From the NCBI RefSeq assembly GCF_015670745.1, contig NZ_JADPCH010000017.1, positions 1 through 53,603 of the forward strand: a stretch of 53,603 bases of DNA, written 5' to 3'. The notes below the pieces were generated by a model. That model did not search any database. It was given only the letters and a program-made list of their open reading frames with translations, and was not told the DNA's origin. The translations under genes were made by a program, and so were the position numbers. Below, in pieces: positions 34,990-42,172 of this stretch (position 1 is the first letter of the stretch; each line of letters opens with the position of its first letter). The stretch comes from Collinsella aerofaciens. GTDB taxonomy: Bacteria > Actinomycetota > Coriobacteriia > Coriobacteriales > Coriobacteriaceae.

Positions 34990-35526
34990 ATGGAAGCCAA
35001 CGGAATCGTACTGTCGCCTGACCCTCGTCTGCGCCAGGAGTGCGCCGTCATCGAGGAGATCACCCCGGCGATCGAGGCACTTGCCGAGAAGATGAAGAAG
35101 ATGATGTTCGAGAACGGCGGCTGCGGCCTGGCTGCCCCGCAGATCGGCGAGCTCATTCAGCTGGTCACCATCGACTGCGACTACAGCGACAAGAGCGACT
35201 ACGATCCGTACGTGCTCATTAATCCCGTGATCGTGGAGCAGAGCGACCATCTGGTGCCGTTTAGCGAGGGCTGCCTTTCCATTCCTGGTATTAGCTGCGA
35301 GATCGAGCGTCCCGACCATGTCGTCGTCGAGGCGTACGACCTGGATGCCAACCTGATTCGCTACGAGGCCTCGGGCGACCTGTTCTGCGTGTGCCTGCAG
35401 CACGAGATCGATCATCTGCACGGCAATACCATGTTTGAGCGACTCAAGCCCATGCAGAGGATCAAGGCCGTCAAGGAGTACCAGGACGCCCTGGCCCGCG
35501 GCGCTCGACCGGGCGAGACGGAGTAG
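34990..35526 (+). CDS. def: peptide deformylase
   Basis: This metalloenzyme removes the N-formyl group from nascent proteins, pairing with the formyltransferase Fmt encoded downstream. ATG 34990 has AAAGGA at good spacing; ATG 34984 lies on the ribosome site itself and is less likely. The three family motifs are NGGCGLAAPQIGE, EGCLSIPG and QHEIDHLHG, with the metal ligands Cys and two His in place. The length is 178 residues. Confidence 0.95.
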   Translation: MEANGIVLSPDPRLRQECAVIEEITPAIEALAEKMKKMMFENGGCGLAAPQIGELIQLVTIDCDYSDKSDYDPYVLINPVIVEQSDHLVPFSEGCLSIPGISCEIERPDHVVVEAYDLDANLIRYEASGDLFCVCLQHEIDHLHGNTMFERLKPMQRIKAVKEYQDALARGARPGETE

Positions 35527-35534
35527 GTCCCACC

Positions 35535-35636
35535 GTCCCCGGTGCTGAGCGCCCACATATCATCCCGTGCTCAAACATTCTCGCTTTGCTGCGAAACTGC
35601 GCGCGGGACGATATGTGGGCGCTCAGCACCGGGGAC
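35535..35636. repeat. 33-base-pair near-perfect palindrome after def
   Basis: Arms 35535-35567 and 35604-35636 match over 33 bases with one mismatch; the core includes GGTGCTGAGCGCCCACATAT. The loop is 36 bases. It starts eight bases after the def stop codon and lies upstream of a separate, ordinary terminator. Confidence 0.9.
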
Positions 35637-35712
35637 TGCGTTGTTCTGGCCCGGTTTGCCCGGGTGCCGTTGGCCAGGGAGGGGCGTCTTCGCTGATAGG
35701 GGCTTTGTTGGG

Positions 35713-35745
35713 AGGGCTGCTTTTATGCGGCCCTTTCTTTGTTTT
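35713..35745 (+). terminator. terminator between def and fmt
   Basis: Stem AGGGCTGC (35713-35720) with GCGGCCCT (35727-35734), one G-T pair, then TTCTTTGTTTTT. The T-rich tail supports an intrinsic terminator of the priA-def unit. Confidence 0.7.
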
Positions 35746-35853
35746 TGGGTATATTTGTCTTTGTTGAATTGTTCTTGCGGCTGGGTGCGTTCGCGACCTG
35801 GAGCGCTTCTTTTGTAGCCGTCTCGGCTCGTTATTGAGAGGAGACTAACTTTT

Positions 35854-36774
35854 ATGCGTATTGTGTTTATGGGTACGCCTGATTTTGCTGTGCCTTCGCT
35901 GGTTTCGCTTGTTGAGGCTGGGAATGAGATTGCGCTTGTTATTACTCGTCCTGATGCTGTTCGTGGGCGTGGTAAGAAGCTTGAGCCTTCTCCTGTTAAG
36001 GCCAAGGCGCTTGAGCTGGGGTTGCCGGTTGTTGAGACAAATCGTATAACGGCCGAGGTTGTTGAGGCGCTCCAAGCTGCGGATGCCGATATTTTCTGTG
36101 TGGCTGCTTATGGTTGCATTTTGCCCGATGAGGTTCTTCACATGGCGCCGCTCGGCATTGTGAATGTTCATGCGTCCTTGCTGCCTCGTTGGCGGGGGGC
36201 TGCTCCTATTCAGCGTGCCATTCTTGCTGGTGATGAGGTTGCTGGCGTTTCTATCATGCGCATCGGGCATGGCGTGGATACTGGTGCTTATTGTGCTCAG
36301 GCTTCCACGTCGGTTGCCGGTAAGCATGCTGAGGCACTGACTATGGAGCTTGGCGAGCTGGGCGGCAAACTGCTTGCCGATACGCTTCCTTCCCTTGCCG
36401 ACGGCACCGCCGTGTGGACCGAGCAGGATGAATCTCTCGTCACGCATGCTGCCAAGATTTCCAAGCAGGAGATGCGTCTGGATCCGCACATGGCGGCGCT
36501 TGATTGCGTGCGTCATGTGCTTGCCTCGTCCGACACCGCTCCCGCTCGTTGCGTGATTGCCGGCAAGTCGGTTCGCGTGCTCGATGCTGCGCCAGCTGAT
36601 GTGTCGCTTGGCGAGGGTCAGGTTCTCATTAAGGCCAAGCGTGTTTACCTTGGTCTTTCCGATGGTGCGGTTGAACTGCTCGAGGTTAAGCCCGATGGCA
36701 AGCGTGCCATGGCCGCTTCTGCTTGGGCTGCTGGGCTGCAAGGCGCCGATCTTATCTGGGGTGTTTTGTCATGA
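35854..36774 (+). CDS. fmt: methionyl-tRNA formyltransferase
   Basis: Fmt formylates initiator Met-tRNA using 10-formyltetrahydrofolate. The 306-residue protein has FMGTPDFAVPSLVSLVEAG, PDAVRGRGKKLEPSPVKA and the catalytic IVNVHASLLPRWRGAAPIQRAIL with the Asn/His and the later GHGVDTG aspartate. GAGAGGAG lies upstream of the ATG. The first half uses many T-ending codons (GTT, GCT, CTT), unlike the neighbours, which prefer C or G. It overlaps rsmB by four bases. Confidence 0.96.
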   Translation: MRIVFMGTPDFAVPSLVSLVEAGNEIALVITRPDAVRGRGKKLEPSPVKAKALELGLPVVETNRITAEVVEALQAADADIFCVAAYGCILPDEVLHMAPLGIVNVHASLLPRWRGAAPIQRAILAGDEVAGVSIMRIGHGVDTGAYCAQASTSVAGKHAEALTMELGELGGKLLADTLPSLADGTAVWTEQDESLVTHAAKISKQEMRLDPHMAALDCVRHVLASSDTAPARCVIAGKSVRVLDAAPADVSLGEGQVLIKAKRVYLGLSDGAVELLEVKPDGKRAMAASAWAAGLQGADLIWGVLS

Positions 36775-38171
36775 GCAAGCTTTCTCCCGCGCGCAAACTT
36801 GCGCTCGATGTGCTAATGGAGGCCGATCGCCGCGGCATGTATGCGCGTGACGTGCTGTCCTCTCGCGCATCGGCCAGGGCTATTGACCAGCGCGATTCCG
36901 CTTTTGCCGCCCGCTTGGCACTGGGTGTGGCCGCCACGCAGGGTATTTTGGACGAGCTGCTCGATCAGTTTCTCGATAAGCCTAAAAAGGTTGCGCCGCG
37001 TGTTCGCATGGCGCTTCGCATCTCGGCCTTCGAGATGCTCTATCTGCATACGCCTGGCCGCGTTGCCGTAAGTCAGGGTGTTGAGCTGGTGCGCAGCGGA
37101 GCTAAGTCTGCCGCCGGTTTGGCCAACGCCGTGCTGCATAAGGTCGCGGACAACGTTGAGGACTTTGCCACGGCGTCCGATGTGAATGAGTCTGAGCGAC
37201 GCTTGGTTCGTCTGTCGCGCTTGATGGGTCTGCCGCGTTGGCTGTGCGCTCGTATCATGGCGTCGTTTGACACGCCAGAGGGTGCGCTTAACTTTGCCGG
37301 CAACTTGGCACCTGCGCCGCTGGCCCTGCATGAGAACGCCTTTGCGACCAAGCCCGATCCGTATATCTCGCAGCTCGTCGCGCCTGTCTTCCCGGGCTGC
37401 CATGCCCCGGTTGATGCCCAGGTTACCGTTGCTTCGGGTGTGTTTGAGCGTGCTGCCGCGGTGGCATCTGATCTCAACGCGCAGCTTATCGCCACAGCTG
37501 CCACGCGCCCTGGTAGCTGCCTTGAGATTGGTGCCGGTCGTGGTACCAAGACCTATGTGATGATGTGCCAGGCCAAGCGTGCGGGCTATGAGCGTCAGCA
37601 TACGGCGCTCGATCTGCATGATCGCAAGTGCGATCTGAATCTCGCTCGCCTGCACAAGGCCGGTATTCAGGGCGTTCGTACGGTTTCGGGTGATGCCTGC
37701 GAGCTTGATGAAGTACTGACGTCGTTTGATGCCATGCTTGGCAAGCCGGTTAAGTTCGACACGGTCTTTATCGATGCGCCGTGCTCGGGCACCGGCACCA
37801 TGCGCCGTCATCCTGAGATCCCCTGGCGCCTGACCGAAAAGGATGTAGCGGTTGAGCTGCCCAAACTGCAACTGACGATGCTCAAGGAAGCCGCCGCGCG
37901 CGTGGCTGCCGGCGGCGAGCTGATCTATGCGACGTGCTCGGTCTTCGACGAGGAGAACACGCAGGTCGTGGACGCGTTCCTTGCTTCTCCCGAGGGTGCC
38001 GGCTTTAGCGTGGCACCGCTTTCCGAGGCACAGATTCTGCAACTCCCCGAGTTCGATCAGGCCAAGAAGCTCGTATCCGTACGCCAGAACGATCGAGGCC
38101 TCTTCCAAAGCGTGCCAGTAAACGCCGACTCCTACGACGGCCACTTCTGCGCCAGACTGGTCCACAAGTAA
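36771..38171 (+). CDS. rsmB: 16S rRNA C967 methyltransferase
   Basis: RsmB methylates cytosine 967 of 16S rRNA (RNA m5C methyltransferase). ATG 36771 overlaps the fmt stop. The N-terminal NusB-like RNA-binding domain (about 1-140) includes AARLALGVAATQGILDELLDQFL. The SAM domain has CLEIGAGRGTKTYVMM, IDAPCSGTGTMRRHPEIPW with the catalytic cysteine, and YATCSVFDEENTQVVD with the second cysteine. The length of 466 is normal. It is the last gene of the fmt-rsmB unit, ending seven bases before palindromic repeat copy 2. Confidence 0.95.
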   Translation: MSKLSPARKLALDVLMEADRRGMYARDVLSSRASARAIDQRDSAFAARLALGVAATQGILDELLDQFLDKPKKVAPRVRMALRISAFEMLYLHTPGRVAVSQGVELVRSGAKSAAGLANAVLHKVADNVEDFATASDVNESERRLVRLSRLMGLPRWLCARIMASFDTPEGALNFAGNLAPAPLALHENAFATKPDPYISQLVAPVFPGCHAPVDAQVTVASGVFERAAAVASDLNAQLIATAATRPGSCLEIGAGRGTKTYVMMCQAKRAGYERQHTALDLHDRKCDLNLARLHKAGIQGVRTVSGDACELDEVLTSFDAMLGKPVKFDTVFIDAPCSGTGTMRRHPEIPWRLTEKDVAVELPKLQLTMLKEAAARVAAGGELIYATCSVFDEENTQVVDAFLASPEGAGFSVAPLSEAQILQLPEFDQAKKLVSVRQNDRGLFQSVPVNADSYDGHFCARLVHK

Positions 38172-38177
38172 CGACTA

Positions 38178-38244
38178 AGTTGCGGTGAAATAGGGAATGA
38201 AAAGCCGCTTCTGCCCGCCAAACAGTCCTTATTTCACCGCAACT
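38178..38244. repeat. palindromic repeat, copy 2
   Basis: Perfect 14-base arms AGTTGCGGTGAAAT (38178-38191) and ATTTCACCGCAACT (38231-38244). The same arms bound the repeat at 21947-22015, while the central 39 bases differ. Located just after rsmB. Confidence 0.88.
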
Positions 38245-38293
38245 CACAAGGAAACCTGGGTAGCTTAATTAACTACCCATAGAGCAAAGAAAT

Positions 38294-38323
38294 AGCCCCG
38301 CGATCGGTTTTGGTCGCGGGGCT
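38294..38323 (-). terminator. terminator of the FmdB-type gene
   Basis: Stem AGCCCCGCGA (38294-38303) with TCGCGGGGCT (38314-38323); on the minus strand ATTTCTTTG follows. It lies about 10 bases past the stop of the zinc-ribbon gene. Confidence 0.75.
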
Positions 38324-38332
38324 GCTTGGTTC

Positions 38333-38569
38333 CTAGTGGTTATGCGGGCAGTTGGCGCAGCAGCCACTGGTGGCGTTGGTACTGGAGCCGCCGCTTCGTT
38401 GATCGGTGTTGTAGAAACCGCTGCCCTCAAATTTAATGCCGCTGGCCGAGAATGTCTTGGCCGCCGGGGCACCGCAGCTGGGGCACACGACCTCGGGAGT
38501 CTCGGACATGGGATGCTCAACCTCAAACACGTTGCCGCAGCTCGAGCACTTGTAATCGTAGCGCGCCAT
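38333..38569 (-). CDS. FmdB-family zinc-ribbon protein
   Basis: A 78-residue protein. It begins MARYDYKCSSCGNVFEVEH and has CPSCGA, the two CxxC pairs of a zinc ribbon, followed by a Ser/Gly-rich tail ending CCANCPHNH. FmdB-family proteins were named for a putative formamidase regulator; their role is not known. The start is supported by AAAAGGAAG upstream. It lies between the terminator of the GH13-GH77 gene and its own terminator, so it is a single-gene unit. Confidence 0.88.
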   Translation of the reverse strand: MARYDYKCSSCGNVFEVEHPMSETPEVVCPSCGAPAAKTFSASGIKFEGSGFYNTDQRSGGSSTNATSGCCANCPHNH

Positions 38570-38591
38570 AATACTTCCTTTTCAGCACAAA

Positions 38592-38613
38592 GCGGGCAGA
38601 TTACTCTGCCCGC
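38592..38613 (-). terminator. terminator of the GH13-GH77 gene
   Basis: Stem GCGGGCAGA with TCTGCCCGC around a four-base loop, followed on the minus strand by TTTGTG. About 45 bases after the GH13-GH77 stop codon. Confidence 0.75.
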
Positions 38614-38657
38614 AAAAATTCAAACGTCTGTAACTGTACCCTATATCGGGGGTTTTA

Positions 38658-41600
38658 TCACGCTTCACCCCAGAATCTATGGTTGTTGCGCAGGAGCTGT
38701 GCGGTTTTGTTCTCGGCGGCTGCAATGTCCGCCTCGTCAGCCTGCCAGGTCCAGTTGCCCGTGGCCACGCCCGGAACGTTCATGCGCGCGTCGTCGCCAA
38801 GCCCCAGGACATCCTGCAGTGGCATCATCACCAGGGGAGCGTCGCTTGCCAGCGCGTCGCTCATCAGCTTGGCCGCCACCTCAACACCGCTCGGTTCATC
38901 GCCGCCCGCAAAGGTACGGGTGCACCAACCGGCCAGCGTCGACGTATCGTGCGTCGAGGTGTACAGAATCTTGCCGGGCGTGGGATGCACACCGCAACGA
39001 ACGTCGTAGTCGCTAAACTCCAGCACGTCCATGCCGGGGAAACCGCAGGTCGATGCCATGGCACGAACACCGGGCGTCAGATAGCCCAAGTCCTCGGCGA
39101 TAAAGTTGAGCGGACCCAGCTCGTCATAGGCGGTCTGGAACAGGTCCTTGCCCGGTCCTGCCAGCCAACGCCCGTCGGCGCAAGCCTTGCCCGTGGGGAT
39201 ACTAAAGTAGCTGTGGAATCCCAGGAAGTGATCCAGGCGCACGCGATCGTAGAGCGAAAACGCGCGGCGCAGGCGATCCATCCACCAGCTATAGCCGTTC
39301 TGCTTCATGTGGTCCCAGCGGAACGTCGGGTTGCCCCACACCTGGCCCTCGGGTGCAAAGTTGTCGGGCGGCGCACCGGAAATCTCTATCGCCTTGCCGG
39401 TATCGGACAGCCAGAAGTTCTCGGGTTCGCTCCACGCGTCTGCCGAATCGTCGGACACGTACATTGGAATATCGCCGATAACCTCGATGCCCTTCTTGTG
39501 CGCATAGTTCATGAGCTCGCACCAAGCCAGGTCAAAGCGGTACTGCATGTACGCCTGCAGCTCGGCCTCGTCGTGGAAGCGCTTGTCATCGATCAGATAC
39601 TCGTTGTAGCGCGCGACATCTGCCGGCCAATCATGGCGCGACTCGCCCTCAAAGTACTTCTTAACGGCCATGTAGACGCAGTATTTCTCGAGCCAATTGG
39701 CATTGCGATGTTTAAACGCGGTGTACAGCGGATCGGCATCCTCGCCGCCGCGGGCCTTCCAGGTTTCAAAGTCGGCGGCCAGCTCCTCGTGACTCTCGGG
39801 CAGCAGGTCAATATTGCCCGCAAAGGCCGAAGGCCCAGCGTAAGGGGAGCGGAAGAAGTCTGTGGGATTGACGGGCAAGACCTGCCAGTAGCGCATGCCT
39901 ATGGCGGCCAGATGGTCGATAAAGCGACGCGTGGGCGCACCGATCGTACCGGGCTTGCCGTCGTCGGTCGGCACCGATGTGATATGGCACACAACACCCG
40001 CACCGTGATCGAGCGGCTCCTGCAGGCGCTGCTCGGCATGGTGATAGATGATCGACGAGCCCAGCGGATACAGATCGAGCGTGACCGTACCGTTATGGAT
40101 CTCACACTCGTGACCGCTGATCACGTCACTCGCGCATTCGCCGAGCGCCGGGATCGTCACGCGATGCGAATTGCGCAGGCTGCGGTTGATGATGACGGTC
40201 GCGGACTCGCCGTCTTTACCGGTACGGTTGTAGGCCAGCACCTCGTCATTGAGCGCGAAGGCCTTGATCTCGCCGTCAATCATAAATGGCAGTGCGCGGC
40301 GTACCGCGGAGGCGTTCTTGACAATAGCCAGCGTGTCGAAGTCGTGCAGTTGGTCCTTGGTCGGCAGGGTGCGGCGGTTGCCCGGATCGGTCAGGCCCTC
40401 AAGGCCGTACTCGTCTCCGTAGTAGATTGAAGGCACGCCGGGGAAGGTCATCTGCATGAGCGTGGCGAGCCAAAAACGGCTCTTGGCCAGGCCCATCGAG
40501 TTCTTGTCCAGGCGCCACTTGCTGCGCTCGCACTCGGGCAGCTGCGACTCGTCGGGGCCGCCCCCGAGCACCGAGATGATGCGCGGACGGTCGTGGCTCG
40601 AAAGCAGATTGAGCGCGCAGGACAATGCCTCGCTCGGGTAGTTTTCGCGCAGGGTCTCGATATCCTCGGCAGCTTGGTAGGCGTTTTTGTAGCCCATTAA
40701 AAAGCCGATGACCATGTCGCGGAAGGGGTAGTCCATAGCAGAGTCCAGCTCGGAGCCCTGCAGGTAGCGGCGCAGATGGCCGTAGCTAATCTTGTTGGAG
40801 GCGTCTTCCCAGACTTCGCCGAGCAACAGTGCATCAGGCTTTTCGGCAAGTACGGCCTTCTTGATCTCGGTCAGGAATTCGTCGGAAAGCTCGTCAGCGA
40901 CGTCCAGGCGCCAACCATGGGCACCGGCGCGCAGCCATTTGCGGATCACGCCGTCCTTGCCCAGGAGCCTCTCGCGCACCAGCTCGGACTTCTCGTTGAT
41001 GGCCGGCATATTGCCCACGCCCCACCAGCAGTCGTACGAGCCGTCCTCGTGGAAGGTAAACGCATCGCGCCACGGCGAATCCTCGCTCTGCCAGGCACCC
41101 ACGCCGGGGTAGTTACCGTAGCGGTTGAAATAGATCGAGTCGTCGCCCGTGTGGTTGAACACACCGTCCAGAATGATGGAAATGCCGAGCTTCTCGGCCG
41201 CCTCGCACAGCTCAGTAAAGTCCTGCTCGGTGCCCAGAATCGGATCGATCTTGGTGTAATCGGCGGTGTCGTAGCGGTGGTTGCTCGCGGCTTCAAAAAT
41301 GGGGTTGAGATAGATTGCCGTAAAGCCCAGCTCGGCGATGCGGGGCAGGTCATTCTGGATGCCCTTGAGCGAGCCGCCGTAAAAGTCCCAGGTCTTGATG
41401 GATCCGTCTTCGGCGCGCTCGTACACAGGCGGCTCGTTCCAGTCCTCGACCATGCGGCGCTGAATGCCCTTACGCGGTTTTTCGACCTCGGCCAGCGTGC
41501 GCTCGCGCCAGTGCTCGTCGCGGGCATAGCGATCGGGGAAGATCTGGTAGACCATACCGCGCTCGTACCAGGTGGGACGGTTCTCACGGTGTTTGTAGAC

Positions 41601-41954
41601 GGTGACCTGGAACGACGGCACCTCAGCGTAGTCGTAGGTTACGCCTTCGCCGCCGGTGCGGCCCTGTGGTGCGCCCAGACGAACCTCGGGCTGGCCCTCA
41701 ATATTGCAGATAAAGCTGTACCAAATAAGACAGGGCTCGGTGCACTCAAGCTCTGCGGTAAATATGCCGTCGCCCTCGTGCGTCATAGGATACCGAGACT
41801 CACCGATCTCATCGACCCAGGTGCGCAGCGTAAGCGTTGCCTGCGCGGGATCGGCATCCTCCAGAATCACGGAGAGTGAAAGGGGAGTTCCTGTGGTCAC
41901 AGCGCCAAAAGGAGTGCGAAACTGCGGCAGACGGCTGTTGTGTATCAATCTCAT
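38658..41954 (-). CDS. GH13 alpha-glucan hydrolase fused to GH77 4-alpha-glucanotransferase
   Basis: A 1098-residue two-enzyme protein for glycogen, starch or maltodextrin use. Residues 1-120 form a beta-rich N-terminal domain. The GH13 barrel (about 130-560) has GMVYQIFPDR, DGVFNHTG, GWRLDVADE (nucleophile Asp351), LLLGEVWED (acid Glu380) and LLSSHDRPR (Asp456), like neopullulanase/cyclomaltodextrinase enzymes. A beta domain follows (about 565-640). The GH77 (MalQ) domain (about 650-1098) has GMRYWQVLPVNPTD, RLDHFLGFHSYFS (Asp909), FIAEDLGYLTPG (Glu955) and YTSTHDTSTLAGW (Asp1004). Both active sites look complete. No signal peptide is seen, so it should be cytoplasmic. The ribosome site is weak. 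A possible operator and promoter lie upstream at 42000-42095. Confidence 0.93.
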   Translation of the reverse strand: MRLIHNSRLPQFRTPFGAVTTGTPLSLSVILEDADPAQATLTLRTWVDEIGESRYPMTHEGDGIFTAELECTEPCLIWYSFICNIEGQPEVRLGAPQGRTGGEGVTYDYAEVPSFQVTVYKHRENRPTWYERGMVYQIFPDRYARDEHWRERTLAEVEKPRKGIQRRMVEDWNEPPVYERAEDGSIKTWDFYGGSLKGIQNDLPRIAELGFTAIYLNPIFEAASNHRYDTADYTKIDPILGTEQDFTELCEAAEKLGISIILDGVFNHTGDDSIYFNRYGNYPGVGAWQSEDSPWRDAFTFHEDGSYDCWWGVGNMPAINEKSELVRERLLGKDGVIRKWLRAGAHGWRLDVADELSDEFLTEIKKAVLAEKPDALLLGEVWEDASNKISYGHLRRYLQGSELDSAMDYPFRDMVIGFLMGYKNAYQAAEDIETLRENYPSEALSCALNLLSSHDRPRIISVLGGGPDESQLPECERSKWRLDKNSMGLAKSRFWLATLMQMTFPGVPSIYYGDEYGLEGLTDPGNRRTLPTKDQLHDFDTLAIVKNASAVRRALPFMIDGEIKAFALNDEVLAYNRTGKDGESATVIINRSLRNSHRVTIPALGECASDVISGHECEIHNGTVTLDLYPLGSSIIYHHAEQRLQEPLDHGAGVVCHITSVPTDDGKPGTIGAPTRRFIDHLAAIGMRYWQVLPVNPTDFFRSPYAGPSAFAGNIDLLPESHEELAADFETWKARGGEDADPLYTAFKHRNANWLEKYCVYMAVKKYFEGESRHDWPADVARYNEYLIDDKRFHDEAELQAYMQYRFDLAWCELMNYAHKKGIEVIGDIPMYVSDDSADAWSEPENFWLSDTGKAIEISGAPPDNFAPEGQVWGNPTFRWDHMKQNGYSWWMDRLRRAFSLYDRVRLDHFLGFHSYFSIPTGKACADGRWLAGPGKDLFQTAYDELGPLNFIAEDLGYLTPGVRAMASTCGFPGMDVLEFSDYDVRCGVHPTPGKILYTSTHDTSTLAGWCTRTFAGGDEPSGVEVAAKLMSDALASDAPLVMMPLQDVLGLGDDARMNVPGVATGNWTWQADEADIAAAENKTAQLLRNNHRFWGEA

Positions 41955-42079
41955 AGTACGGTCCAGTTCAATAGAATCATGGCCTGCTGGCCATGGGCTT
42001 TACGCACAGGATGTAAGTATATCTGTTGTACACAGGCTGTATAAACAACATCCGTTTACCATCGGCGAACGGTTGTCCT

Positions 42080-42095
42080 GGAAAATCGTTTTAGC
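42080..42095. promoter_or_regulatory. operator-like site upstream of the GH13-GH77 gene
   Basis: GGAAAATCGTTTTAGC resembles the site at 51979-51994 (GTAAAACGTTTTTAGC) before the divergent glgB/HAD genes. Both contain a near-palindromic AAAWCGTTT core typical of LacI-family operators. On the minus strand a TATACT-like -10 box lies nearer the gene (around 42015-42020), so the operator would be upstream of the promoter. Confidence 0.4.
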
Positions 42096-42109
42096 AACTA
42101 CCTACAGAG

Positions 42110-42136
42110 AAGGGGCGCCCAGTTGAAGCGCCCCTT
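42110..42136 (-). terminator. glgA terminator
   Basis: Stem AAGGGGCGC (42110-42118) with GCGCCCCTT (42128-42136); CTCTG follows on the minus strand. It lies 37 bases past the glgA stop and ends the glg operon. Confidence 0.65.
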
Positions 42137-42172
42137 ACTTAGGGTTTGATGAGGTTTTGAATCGTCTGTAGG

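Noticed and set aside
38679-40430. A 583-codon plus-strand frame opposite the GH13-GH77 gene.
   Set aside because: Antisense shadow; composition mirrors the real gene.
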